Origin: Echinococcus granulosus
Lineage: Eukaryota > Platyhelminthes > Cestoda > Cyclophyllidea > Taeniidae
Direction: 5' to 3'
DNA: 64,000 nt
Assembly (NCBI RefSeq): GCF_000524195.1
Contig: NW_020170438.1
Span: forward strand, 62,001-126,000
The notes under the pieces: generated by a model
What the model saw: the letters and a program-made list of their open reading frames with translations, nothing else
Told to the model about the DNA's origin: nothing
Databases searched by the model: none
Program-made: the position numbers and the translations under genes
Shown here: one piece after another, positions 49,407-61,261 of the stretch
How positions within the stretch are numbered: the stretch's first letter is position 1
Layout: every line of letters begins with the position of its first letter

Positions 49407-49923
49407 ATCACCTTTTTATCTAACACAATCTCTTGTAGATTCACAACACGCCTCTTTAGTTGGTAATTAAATGGTGCACTGCACTAAAGAAGCGTTTTTC
49501 CTAAACACTTTACTTTTAGTTAAAAATTCATCCTTCCACAAACCACCAGTTGGCACAATCATTGTTAAAGAGAGAACACACAGTAAATTCCTTACATGAT
49601 TTAACTAAATGCACTTTGACTGAATAAAAGTAAATACATTAATTGCTCAAATAATACTGAGTATTCATTTCTAAATTCATTCTCAAATCTTATACAATCT
49701 GAGCTGAGCATCAACCGCTTCATAAAAGACCAAAGAAATCCTCATTTCTGAGCACATCTTACTGCTCAATTAAAAAATCTGCAGTTTTTTTCGGCAAAAG
49801 AGCTTTTAAGTTGTCTTTCGTAGGTTTTTGTTTTGAAAAGAAAGGCTTTCGATCTTATTTAGTAAATTTCAACGTAAATGCGTGCATAAGCAGATTCGCA
49901 CACCTTCCTTAGCGCCTAGGGAA

Positions 49924-50111
49924 TCGAGTCATTCCTGAATACGAAAGAAGGCATAATACTTGGACTGAATATGCATTGCCCACCTAGAGAAGGGCTGGGA
50001 GGGCTTCTGGCATAACCTTGAGACCATGTCGATTGGCGGAAGTATAATCGCGGAGACTTCATTGCCCATGGAACCAAAACAAGGCGTCAAACAAACCATC
50101 AGAGCATTGCA
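49924..50111 (+). repeat. Family A short interspersed repeat, copy 11
   Basis: Nearly complete: CGAGTCATTCCTGAATACGA, AGGCATAATACTTGGACTGA, ATATGCATTGCCCACCTAGA, GAAGGGCTGGGAGGGC, a central ACCTTGAGACCATG, GGCGGAAGTATAATCGCGGA, AAACAAGGCGTCAAACAAAC and CAGAGCATTGC. Confidence 0.85.
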
Positions 50112-50799
50112 AAAAGTCGCCAAAGGCCTACTCCTAGTATCCAAAGAATGTCACGAATCAAGTACAAAGTGATTTAATATTCAATGTAGATCTTGTTCTC
50201 AGGACATGAAGTGAGCAATTTAAGCAAAATTTATGCCGCAGATTCTCCACTAAGTTCCCTTTAAAACGGCCCGCTTTGGTACAGTTTGCGATCAGAAAAA
50301 TATTTTGATTAAATAATGTTAAAACACCTTTCTGCGATCACGTTTAAGCCTCTTACGAAACGTCTTAGTAATTTTACCCAAAACTCGGCTTGCCAATTTG
50401 CAATTTTAAACCAAATTATATTATAATTTTTGGACTCAGGATTTGCTTTGACTTTGGGAAATTTCCAGATCCTTAACATGGTATGTGCAATGTGGTTGAA
50501 AACAGAACCTCCTCCGAATGATTGAAGCCACTTGATTTATACCCGCTTACTTTGACTAAAGGCAACCGAAAGCTATGAATAGTTCCCACATTAGTCAGGC
50601 CAATTAAATGCTCCTTAACAGTTAACAAAACGTCATCTTTTTTTAAAAATTCATAAAGGATTGTTTGTTTGTAACTTAGTGGATGATTATGTATTAAATC
50701 CCACCCTTATCCTCACTGTCTTTGAATGCAAGTAGCAGGAAACCCATGCTCCCACTTATCTTGTAAAATTTCCTGTTTTTGCAATGAATAAACTTAGCA

Positions 50800-50977
50800 C
50801 TCCAAGACTTCCTTGAAGACGTAAAAAGACAAAATACCAGAGAAGAATAGGTGCTAGAGCCTTACAGAATAGGTGAAGGGAAGGCTACCGATTGGAACCA
50901 GCGGCCGAGCCTCCCAGCGAAGGTCCTATGGCGGAGCCTCAAGTGCCTAGAGTTAAGCAAATAGTCAAAGTATTATA
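50800..50977 (+). repeat. Family A short interspersed repeat, copy 12
   Basis: Best-preserved left end (CTCCAAGACTTCCTTGAAGA), followed by CGTAAAAAGACAAAATACC, a diverged centre with GCCTCCCAGCGAAGGTCC, then TGGCGGAGCCTCAAGTGCC, AGAGTTAAGCAAATAGTC and AAAGTATTATA. It ends the local group of three tandemly oriented copies. Confidence 0.8.
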
Positions 50978-51588
50978 TAAAAGAATAATCAGCTTACGCT
51001 GAGGGCCAGTGCTATTTCATTTTGTGACGCTAAATGTCAACGAAAGCCAACGAAAAATTCCGGGATTTCATGCACAACCTGTGCCAAAAAAATTAATCTT
51101 AAGATATGAAAAGTAATAGTTTTTTGAATACTTTGTTTAGCATTTCATGCTGCTTAATAAGATAATTTTAAAGACAATGTTATCAATATGTATGTTTGAT
51201 CCCAAATTAGTTTCATTTGAATTCATCATACATATTGCCATGCACCGTACACAGTGCCCGAACTCTGACGTGCCCTTACTAAGCGAAACTAATAAATTAA
51301 TTACAAATTGCTTTAAAGATCTCATTTTATGTTTATTTTACCTCTGTGACTCATGGTTTGGAGGTTCTTACAAATTGCCTCAAAAAAGGAAACAGCTGCT
51401 GCCTTGCGAAAGATCCAAAAACCTCTTTCACAGGTAATACACCATGACAACTTTCATATGAAGGCTATAATTATTTTCAAATAAAGAGATTTCGTGTTAT
51501 TGTACAGTATCGCAAATATCTAAAAATACAAAATGTTTAAATTTGCTTTCGATACTCCGGTTTTTGTCAATCTTCTTCCACAATCACA
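50978..51588. other. AT-rich spacer
   Basis: A 96-codon frame (51147-51437 plus) ends just past a CACAG|GTAATA donor-like site, but no product or convincing acceptor is seen. Nothing else noted. Confidence 0.45.
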
Positions 51589-52060
51589 ATGCTTCTTAGC
51601 TCAGCTTTGGCATCTTGTGTTGGACCTTTCCCAAATGGCGCAGTACTCTTAGCAATCGTCGCCTTAGGGGAAGTATTAGAGAGAGAAAGAGTGGGAGGCA
51701 TGGAGGCAGAGAGGGACGAGAAAATCTCAACTTTAGCAGAGCGGCATTACAAAAAATTTGCGCGTGCGCGCTTGCCTGCTGCTAACGCGCCACTAGTGCT
51801 GCTGCTTCTGCCGCTGCTTCTGCGAGGGAGAGGGGGGGGTTGGGGCAGTCTAAACTCAGCTCAATTTCCTCCTCCCTTCTTCACTAGCACACACGCACCG
51901 TTGCAAGCTGAAGGATAGGGAGAGGCAGTGGGTACATGCTCACTTGCATATTATTGTGAAAAAAGGAACGGGCGCTGTACGCGCTTGTCGTCACTGCCGC
52001 CGCTGCTACTGGCGGTGGCTAAGGGATTTTTGGCGCAAATTTAATTTTTGCCCTAATGAA
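51589..52060. promoter_or_regulatory. CpG-containing island with GCTG repeats and E2F-like site
   Basis: Contains GAGAGAGAAAGAG, GCGCGTGCGCGC (about 51760-51771), repeated GCTGCTGCTTCTGCCGCTG units (about 51798-51820), a G8 run, and at 52029-52036 TTTGGCGC, the textbook E2F core, inside TTTGGCGCAAA. A 109-codon plus-strand frame (51589-51918) crosses the simple repeats, and its Ala/Leu/Glu-rich peptide looks composition-driven. Promoter or enhancer identity is inferred from CpG density and motif. Confidence 0.3.
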
Positions 52061-52485
52061 GCGTTTATTTTGGGTTAAGGTTTAAAGGGGAAGAAAACTG
52101 TTACTAAAGCTGTTATATTTTGGCTTTCGAAAGTGAAGATTTTTTGAGGAAGATAGTCGAATATAGCCTTCTAATCCCGCTCTCGTAGCAAAAATGTTTC
52201 TCGAGAGTGATCAGACACTCTATTTGAGGGAATCGAGTAGTTAAATATTCCTCCCGATTTCAAGACAATTTTGTAATCAGGGAAAGTATATTATGCGCAA
52301 ATATCAAAAATTAAATGACCTCCTTAGAGTTTGCAGAACACTCCCAACAGTGGCTAGCCCAACGCAATAGCTAATAGAAGGAGCACCGCATTCAGGACTA
52401 CAATAGAAGCCTATTAGGCGATTTAATTATTTAGTTTGTTAATGGCCCGAGTGTTAATGCGTGACTAAATCACAACACTAACAGC
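52061..52485. other. AT-rich spacer
   Basis: Between two GC-richer islands. No frame or repeat of note. Confidence 0.45.
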
Positions 52486-52920
52486 AACTTTCGTTGCTCC
52501 ATTAAAAATTTTCTCGCTCTCTCCTCCTCATTGTTTTAAAGAAGGGAGAAGTCACTGCCGCTTCTGCTGCTGCTGCTGTAACACAACAGTAGCAGGGTTA
52601 AAAAAAGAAGCTGCAGTGATGAATGGCTTTAGGGAGGGGTGAATTGTTGTTGCGAGAGAGGAAACGTCATCATTTTTCAAGGCTCAGCATTTCAACACTT
52701 CGTTAATGGCCCCTAAGATGCACGAATAGGGTGATATTATTGCTTAACATTTATCGAAAAAAAAAAGACGTGGAAGGTGATTCTCTAACACCCGATTCTC
52801 TCTGTCCATTTCCCCCTTCTCTTCTTTTGGCATTTGATACCTGCACTACACAGAGGAGAGAGTTGGAAAGAATAGAAGACGGCGTGTCGGTTTATTCGGG
52901 GATTGGAGCAAGAGAGGGGA
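52486..52920. other. GC-richer island with CTG-repeat hairpin
   Basis: CTGCTGCTGT (52570-52579) pairs with ACAGTAGCAG (52586-52595) over ten positions (one G-T wobble) around AACACA, making a CAG/CTG hairpin. A second pyrimidine-rich patch follows at about 52790-52830 inside a 73-codon frame. No gene is supported. Confidence 0.35.
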
Positions 52921-54025
52921 ATGATTACCACTGGAGTGTTGTGTCGAATTAGTTAGGATTTAATAAAGGGTTCTATTTGTTTGATAATAGAGTACATAAG
53001 TGGGTCGCATTCGAAGCCACATACAATTGGTAAAAGGGTTGGAACTCAGCAAATTTAGCACCTGTGGAATATTGCTGTTGGTCGAAATAACGTTGAAGTG
53101 CTTTACTACGTGCGTAGAGCACAAAGTTTTTCTTCTTTTTGTGGAATCCATCGCAATTTCCCGTTTGTCATTGCATCAACAAATTCTAAAGCTATTAAAT
53201 GGAGACAATTAAAGGAGTTTTAGCCTCCTGTTATAAAACTTTGTTAGAAGTAATCCCACCTGGAAGGATCATTGACAAAATATTTACACTTGATTTATCT
53301 CTATGATCTCCTGAGTTACAGACAAGTCATTTTGCTTAATAATTTGGATAAAAGAAAGACTATTTCCTCTTGAAATGCACGAATCCATTTCACAAATATG
53401 CCTAAATATTTGTCTCAAAAGTGTTTTGCATCGGTTTACTAAGCAGTTTTGTAAGTGCTTGAACAGAAACGCGTGAATTTTTGGGTAATATTAAGTCGCG
53501 GAAATCTGCAACAAAAGGGCCGTTAATGTTATTTTTTTGATTTTCAACAGAAATAAAACCAACAATTTTCCTCACCTCTATGTTAAGCCTTAATATGGGA
53601 ACGAATTTTGACAAATGAAATGGTTTGGCATTGAAAATAAAATTCGGTTCCTTTATTTTATCGGATGAAGTGGTAAAACAACCAGAGTTCAATGTCCATG
53701 CTGGGGCCACGTGGTCCCTTATCTACCTTTGTTCTCATCGAAGGTGGTAGGGTCTACTCCTTCTCCTCACGTCTTCACTGCAACATATAGTGTAAATACT
53801 TTTGAAATAAGGGATTTTTTGCGAAGTGTGGGGGAGGCGTGGGAAGGAGTAGGGCTGTCACGTCGTCTTTTTATCGTCCCCTACCTTTCTTCATTCGCGA
53901 CAAATTGAGGCAGCTGCTCATTAAGTCCGCCTTGTCTTGTAATGACTACATTTAGAAACCCTTTTTCATCACACGACCTTACTTATTTTCTATCTTAAAT
54001 ACAGCTAAGTAAACGGGGTTAACCA
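52921..54025. other. AT-rich stretch, nothing identified
   Basis: Includes a 102-codon minus-strand frame (53402-53710) with an undistinguished peptide. No other signal. Confidence 0.45.
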
Positions 54026-54110
54026 TATTGTCTAGCTGTGATTTGAACAGTGGGCTTTGAATGAAGAGGCCCACCTGCTACCTGTTGAAGTCACACCTTG
54101 TCTACATTCA
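54026..54110 (-). other. Degenerate tRNA-like sequence
   Basis: On the minus strand TAGCAGGTGGGC resembles a pol III A box and TGTTCAAATCA resembles a B box. Between them GTGGGC and GCCCAC make a perfect 6-bp stem where the anticodon arm would lie, but its loop is about 13 bases instead of 7, and no complete acceptor stem is seen. It could be a tRNA relic or the head of an old SINE. It is not a functional tRNA gene as it stands. Confidence 0.25.
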
Positions 54111-55300
54111 AAAAGGGCGAATGTTTGGAGCCAAAAGCGTAAAGATAGGAAGGAGAGTACTTGATAGCAATATTCTTTTAATTCAGTACTAGGAGAATGT
54201 TCCTCACTTAACTGTAAAGAAAATCAGGCAATTTCACTTATTCTGATCTGCTTGCAACCTTAACCAGTTAGTAAACCAGGACGTTTACTATAACTTTAAT
54301 GTCATTAAATTAGTTTACATTCTTTTTGTCTTTATTATACATAAACATTTGCAGTTCTAGCGGAGTCAGCATATTTATTCAGTGATATAAATTCTCTTGG
54401 GAAGATATTGAAGTGATAGACTTGTAATTTGAAGGTGTTGAAAGAACTTTGTCCTTATGCAGTTTATTATCATCTCATTCGTTTAACTGATGGACCAAAA
54501 ATAAAAGCTATACATAACCCACTAATTGTTTTGATATTTATTTGAGTCTTATGTCATTGCTCAATTTACAACTAGTGAATTACTTGTTAAAATTTTATTA
54601 ATTTTTCAACTATTCGCAGAATAACAATGGTGTAGTTTAATGAAGGGACAAAGTTATTAATAAATGTGACGCTTACGCAAGGATAGGAGAAACAACCCCT
54701 TATTTTGAAAGGGTAGTGTTGCGTTTCTTCCTAAAAAAGTTGACCAACGTAGAGGTTATAACAGGGCTTCCTTACGAATGCGCATGGGAGGGACAATGCG
54801 CTGTTAACCAGTGTGTTGGGATTAGAATGCTATGCCACCAAGGCGGTGAAAAAATTTGGCAACAACTGGAGATTTCGTCCAGTTACCCCCACAGCTAAAA
54901 CAATCGTCGTTCTGCTGCAAAAGATTGGCACTGAAAGCCTGAGTGGTTTGATGTGCGCTTTAAGCAACTGACGTGAAGAGCTATCCACGACTCCTTGTAA
55001 AGGTCATTTATCATCGGTCAATTCCTACATTACTGGGAAGTGCTAATAAAGTACTCTCTCAAACACTTCAACTCTCCAATATACTCGATCAAGACATGAG
55101 ATAACTAATAAAAATTAACTTAAAGATGTTATGTGTTATGTATAATTTTCTTTAGGCTGCAGTATTTTTTTTTTTACATTATCGCCGTTTTTCTTCACAT
55201 CAAATCAACACAAGACCAAAGTTTAATAAAGGCCATAAGTCTTAATCTACAATATTTTTTTGTTTTTCTAGTGCCAAATTTCTGGTTGCTAAGGCGGGCA
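54111..55300. other. AT-rich stretch, nothing identified
   Basis: Short frames only, apart from the start of a 117-codon frame (55133-55486) that runs into the next island. No repeat-family copy. Confidence 0.45.
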
Positions 55301-55640
55301 ACGAATCCAAAAGATGACAGCTCCGCACGCACTGTCACCGGTAGCACCGCCAAACTTTCATCTGATCGTAGCGACGATCTGCAAAGCCTTAAAAGCAGGA
55401 GGGTCAAAAAGTGTCTTTCTACTCCTTCGGCTGAATACAGACGCTTTTTGGGGGAAAGTGGACTTTTTTGTCTGTTCTGCTTCTAAAGGAGCTTGCGTTT
55501 GCCCGATTTCTCAAAGAGCTTGCTCTGTTAATGGTTTTTACACTTTCTGTTTTGCAGCATCTCGCCTTTTTTCCAAATCTACTCACTTTTGCCTGACTGG
55601 CTGACTGACTGTCGCCTTAAAATGCAAAAAAACGACAAAT
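55301..55640. other. GC-richer island with overlapping frames
   Basis: Three frames overlap here: 55133-55486 plus (117 codons), 55314-55604 plus (96 codons) and 55195-55407 minus (70 codons). Only one could be real. The part of the first frame past a CTAG acceptor-like site is rich in Ser, Arg and Asp and is the more protein-like, but it is unrecognised. A TGACTGGCTGACTGACTG short repeat lies near 55594-55611. Confidence 0.3.
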
Positions 55641-57288
55641 GTTTGTGCACTTGGCACGGAAAATCTGCGATTTAACCGGGTGATAAATGCTCATTTTATC
55701 AGAAAAAATCTAGGGAAAGAAAATATAAAACATATAACTTGAAAATGGGCTATTTACTTCTTAGTAGGACCCACTTTCCTAAAGATTTCGCTTGAGATTA
55801 GGAAGTTTTCATTGCCTGCTTCATTTTAATTAATATAAAACCTTATCAGCCGCTTCAGACCAACCCTATTTAGCAGTTATTGTTGTCGTCTTTCCAATGC
55901 AAATGTTTAGAAAATTCAGTGTCATAACACCTTTAGTGGGTAACAGGTCGGTCACTTCTAGAGCTCAATAAAAAATTAATATATATTACTGCTCTTGTAT
56001 GTCATTTGCCCACATTCTACGCTTGTAACTTTACCACAGGTAGAGCATCAAGTAGAATCTTGGGGCAACACCTCAGTCGAGTTCTGGAAAAAATGGCTTA
56101 CATGAATTTTACTCGAAATCCGAAGGGCGCATCCCTAAGACTAGATACGTGAAGTTTACAAGCATTAAGTTTCAAAATATCACAGCACCAAATAAGTAAA
56201 AACTTTGCGGATTCTCGCACTTTAGCTTTATTATTCGCAAGTGAACCATTCCACATGTGGTCTAAACAAAAACTTTTGGGCATGAAATATCGCTTTCCTT
56301 TGGCGTCTATTTATATTTCGAAGAAAATTACTTCAGTTCCTGTAATTTTTCGGTATCCTTGATGAAAAATATTTGCAATGCTTTATTATTTTGAGGGAGT
56401 TTTTAAGTTTAAGTCACCAGTGAAATGACATTCTTTTACTTTCATTTACCTGGAAATTTAAAATGTTCTCTAAATTTCTGTATTTTATTGTAGGGAAAAA
56501 TGTTGCTTGGAGTTGTCGCCTTTTTTGCAAAAAAACTGTTGCAGATTAACAAAGTAAAAAGCTGTCTGAAAAGGTCTTTTGTAGGCCCGTACTACGACAA
56601 CACCTGTCAAGGTAGGATTCACAGTTTTTCCCCTGTTCGTAAAACCTACTAGACCTTGGGCAGTTTTGTCCGTAGTCAGGAGGAAAGTTTTCTCCCAAAT
56701 GCACATCCAGAAATTTGCCTTTGCAAGATAAACCTTACTGCCTTAGTGAGTTAGGGTTGGGTACAATTATAGGTTTGATAAATGACTTGATCTCCATGCT
56801 CAAACTACAAACTACAAAATCCTCAAAATGGATGGTTAGTGTCCGTTTACGTCCCATTTAATACAAAGATTTAGCGAAATCGGTACCTCTTGTTCTATTT
56901 TTGACTACCAACTTAACCATAGATAAGAAAATGTCCTTATATTTACAATTTACTTCAAAGTTTGACTAGGAGATACTGTTTTCGATTTTAAATAATACTT
57001 GAACTTTAAAGCTGATAGAGCATTTTTTGTGGTTCCCTTTTAACTTGCAACTAATGCTGACTAAAAACCCTCTCTTGAGTACTTATAAAGTCAGATCACA
57101 CTGCTCTCTCGTCTCTTCAAGTAATTTACGTGGTATATACTTCCCAAGAACAAATGAACAGCAATGAAGGCAAGTATTCTGGGCTATCCAAATTGGTCAA
57201 GACAGAAGCTGTCATTAATTTTGAAACAACTCGATTTAGGTAACAGAGACAGGAGGAACCTGCAAATGGTAAACACAACATTTATTCG
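55641..57288. other. AT-rich stretch, nothing identified
   Basis: Chance frames (at most 73 codons). No repeat-family copy or RNA gene. Confidence 0.5.
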
Positions 57289-57537
57289 ATGTACCTGGGA
57301 ATACTGATTAGCTTTTGCAATTTGAGATTTATGAAAGTTCATTTATTTTCTTATATCATGAAGCTTCCGGCTACCAAGCTTCAGCGTACAAAGGGCACGG
57401 CCGATTTCAAATTAATCTACGCTCAACTGCAAAGACAGAAGGCCATTAATCAAGTAAATTTTATCGAGAGAGGCGAAAAGAAAACACTTTTTAGAGCTCT
57501 AACATGCAACAGGTACTTCATCGCCGATTCAATTTAG
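57289..57537 (+). CDS. Speculative exon candidate (57364-57512 within an open frame)
   Basis: The 82-codon frame contains a segment bounded by an acceptor-like ATATCATGAAG (57363) and a good donor CAACAG|GTACTT (57512/57513), encoding about 50 residues. The peptide is hydrophilic with mixed charge (FKLIYAQLQRQKAINQV, FIERGEKKTLF) and more protein-like than the hydrophobic part before it, which supports the internal acceptor. The exon would end in phase 2. No family is recognised, and no following exon of matching phase was found. Confidence 0.2.
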   Translation: MYLGILISFCNLRFMKVHLFSYIMKLPATKLQRTKGTADFKLIYAQLQRQKAINQVNFIERGEKKTLFRALTCNRYFIADSI

Positions 57538-60500
57538 AGACCAAAATCCTTCCGCTTCGGGTACTAAAAGAGAATTGCGTGAGAAGGGAAGACTAAAAAA
57601 GTTTGTTACGACTCCCTCCAATTCTTGCCTGCGTGATTACGCTTCGCTGTAGTTAAAAGAAGTGCCGCGGATTTTGAAAAAAGAGGGATCATTGCAATGG
57701 AGGAGGGAAGTTTTTCCTTGTCTTGACAATTCTTTCAGAGAATGAAGAGTGAGTGTGTGAGAGTTAGCGCGGCAAAATTCTCCAGCCAACTTAAAAGGAT
57801 CTATTTTTTGGGGGAACTAAGAGAATGCGATCCGAGAGTCTTTTGCTTAAAACCTCGGTGTAGGGATTACGGTAATTAGGAAGTTTAACGATACCGAGTA
57901 TGTTATTGAGGTATTGTATCCTGCTTTTATTTAGGAAGCTTGTTTTGACTATCTTAATTTAATTGACATTTAAATTATTGTCAAATGACTCAATAAGCTT
58001 TAGGATTTAACATATATAAATTACAGTATTCTTGCTTAAACTTTTTATTCTTCAGAGATACACGCTTCAACCAAAACTTGAAGCGTATTTAAACCTTTGT
58101 TGTTTAATTTCCTATATAAAAGACAAGGATAAGAAGCAATTTAAGGTACCTTAGGACTTTTTATATTACAAGTTGTCAACCTACGGCTTGTGTGAAGACG
58201 AGAAAACTGGGATTGACGCATTTTCTTTTAACATCGCATGCTTGTGGTGCCATAAATTTGTGAAATTATGTTCCCTTTACCAGTTAATGGTAGTCAAGCG
58301 TAGCCCATTGTAGTACGGACCGGGTGACCGAGTTAAAAACAGTAAAAATGTGTAGAATGCCCATCTTTTGAGGATGTTTGTATTCCTCAAATTTTTGCTC
58401 TGCTGTTGAATCTGTCGCTTATGCAAGTTGTGAGGCAACATTCGGACAAAAAGGCATTCAATCAAATATCTACTACAATGAAAGTTAAGCGTACTTGACA
58501 AATTGTAAAGAAATTATGCCAACAGTGGGAGAAAAGTCAAAAATCTTCAGAATCACACGATGCTTAAAATTCAGGGCTTGACAATCTTCTCCGAGTAACT
58601 GTGAATGACAATGAAAGCTATGAGAACAACGTTGTGCCTGTGGCACAGCCAGGATTTTAATTCCAGATTTGATGTTTCCGAATCGACCTTAGAATACCAG
58701 TGTTTTACCTAAATGAACTATTTTAAAGAATTAGCCAACCACAGTGGCAAGATTGCGAAGGCAGTCGCATAAGTCTCTATGGTTGTGTGGTGTCCATCTA
58801 GATGTATTTTAATAGTAAATCTTCATTTACATTGACTAAGAGCACCACGATTGTGTCAATTAATCAGATATTTTTATTTTATTTCAGCCTTATAAAAATC
58901 TTTGCAGTTGTCGTTTGGAACTCAAAGTTCTCTCACTTTTTGACTAACAATTCGAAGTGGTAATCTGGACTGTTTAGACAAATTCACTTGATGAGAAAGC
59001 AAATGTGATAAAATGGTTTTTTCCCCATTGACTCACACCTATGTGATATGGCAGAGGATAAAATTTCAGATTAGAGAAGATAATTTCAGCTTATGTGTAT
59101 GTGCTCCGGCTCTCTCTGACGTGTTTTTTTAAAGGGAGGGCGTTAAGTCAGGCCAAGATTTGCCGACTACCACGAAGCAAAAAACTGAGGTGCCTTGGCG
59201 CCAATGAAAAGCTAACCCCCCCTTACTCTTTCCCCCTCACGTTCCTACGGCTAAAAGAGTGTGATCGTGATCAAGTGTGAAGTTTTCTCAGAATAAGTCG
59301 GCATTTTAGGATGCGGAGGTAGGTTTTTACTATCAGCTCATTTTTATCGAGCCTAGGGAAAAAACGACAACGGATGGACAGTTTTGTAGACGAAGACTTC
59401 TCATTAAACTCTGGTTCATTCAAAATTAAAAAAAAGTGCAAATTATTATATGAATTGTAAAATTCCGGAGACTTATCATAGTGAAATGAAATGAGTGGTT
59501 AAGAAAAATTATGCCCAAAAGGTATACGACATTTAAAAAGCTTTTTTGCCTTTCTACAGTAGGTTTCTTTTTTAGCTTTGAGAGAATGTCAAAACTACTC
59601 TCAGTTTTTGGACAATTTTACCTAGGATGGCACAAGTATCATCCCTCTTAGTAGTTCAAAGGGTGTCAGGCGCGTACCACTACCGCAATCTGGCGCATGG
59701 GAGGGACCGAGAGACAATAATGTTTAGTAGTTTAGTGGCTTGGCTTTATCGTAGGGACTGAATTATGGATGGCTGCTGTACAGCCTTACGGAAAATATTC
59801 TTTACTACGTGGAAATCTGTTTACTGTTTATGCTTGAATAATTGTATATCTTGCGCGATTTGCTACTTCGCTCGTCCATACTTTATTATTTTGGACATTA
59901 GCGACGTGAGCATAATACACAGCGTGTCGTCCTACAGAAGATTTCCTATTTAGGCTTCATTAATTTAATTTATACACAGAGTAAGTGTCACCTAACGAAA
60001 TGAAAAAGTGCTTTAATTCAAGATGCCTCTACAACTTAATTTACAAACAACTTTTGGTGTAATCTTTGGCTCTGTGTCCTTTTGTATGCAAAAAAGGTGA
60101 ATAGCACGAACTGGTACATGCACGCACTTGAGAAGGGAGAGAAATGTTTATCTGTAGGCGTGATTGATATCTTCCAGCTACAGGCATTTTTTAAAGCCCT
60201 TTTTGTTACACTGCTTTTATCAGGGTATGGATGAACAGAAAAAAGGCGATGCCATCATATCAGTGCAGAGTTAAAAAAGGGGGCAGCAACTTTCCGTATT
60301 AAGGAAAGGGAAAAGTTGATTGATAAACTCAGAGATTAACATCGTAAAAATTATTAGAAGACAGGTCCTTCACCTCCCTTGTTAAATTGCAATGCTCTCT
60401 TAGTGGCGGCTGCTAAAGATGGACCCATGATGCATGATTCTATGCACTGATTTGAAATTGGATGTTGTATAAATTGTCCTTCTCACTTTTATCCTTTTAA

Positions 60501-61261
60501 ATGTGTATTTTATGTCCAGGCACGCCTAATGTGAAGGCTCTGCTGCAAAGGATCTTTTTTAAAAATTTCAACACAAAATGTTAAAAACTAATTGAATTTA
60601 GGGATGACTTTGACTAATGTCAACAAATGACATCACATAGGTAGGCAATCGTTTTTTTCTTTTTACTTAATGCGTATCTACCTATTTTTCTCTCAGATTC
60701 ATTTTAAATATAATATGGGAATGTGTGAGGATTATTTATTTCGTGGAAAAGGTTTATTTTGTGAATCGAAGCATCGAAATATTTTGTACAGGAAGACATT
60801 TTATTAGCTTTAAGTGCAAGGAAAATAATAATAAAGGAAATTCTACCATTTGATTTGTAAAAGGAATTGGATGTAATCTCCGGTTCCTTTCTTTATTTGG
60901 TATAATCAAAGGAATTTCGCACTTTGTCTCATTACAGAAAAGAAGTGGTGCCTCAGTAGGAATTACTACTCGGCACCCATACTGGTCTAAGTTTTATCTC
61001 GCCAATTTGTTTATCAATTTTAAACCAGCGTAGATTTTGAATATTAAGCAGATTTTGGTTCTAAACACATTTCATTTTATGGTACTGGTCATTTGTGTCT
61101 AAATCCTATGCCAGTTTCATTAGCAAACATATAAGAAACTCATTTCCTGTGCATTTTATTTCATCTTTGATATACCTCCTTAGCGGATTATAGCGTAAAT
61201 CGTTTGCACTTCCTTTTGCAAATTTCAATTTGTAAGCATAGGTTAATTTTTTTATTTGTAG
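57538..61261. other. Mostly AT-rich stretch with minor GC-richer patches
   Basis: GC-richer patches near 57600-57860 and 59100-59270 carry no frame beyond 61 codons. Other frames reach 74 codons (58277-58501 minus). No repeat-family copy or RNA gene is seen. Confidence 0.45.

Noticed and set aside
53402..53710. Minus-strand 102-codon frame
   Set aside because: AT-rich DNA of this length is expected to give such frames; composition is unremarkable and no splice or promoter signal accompanies it.
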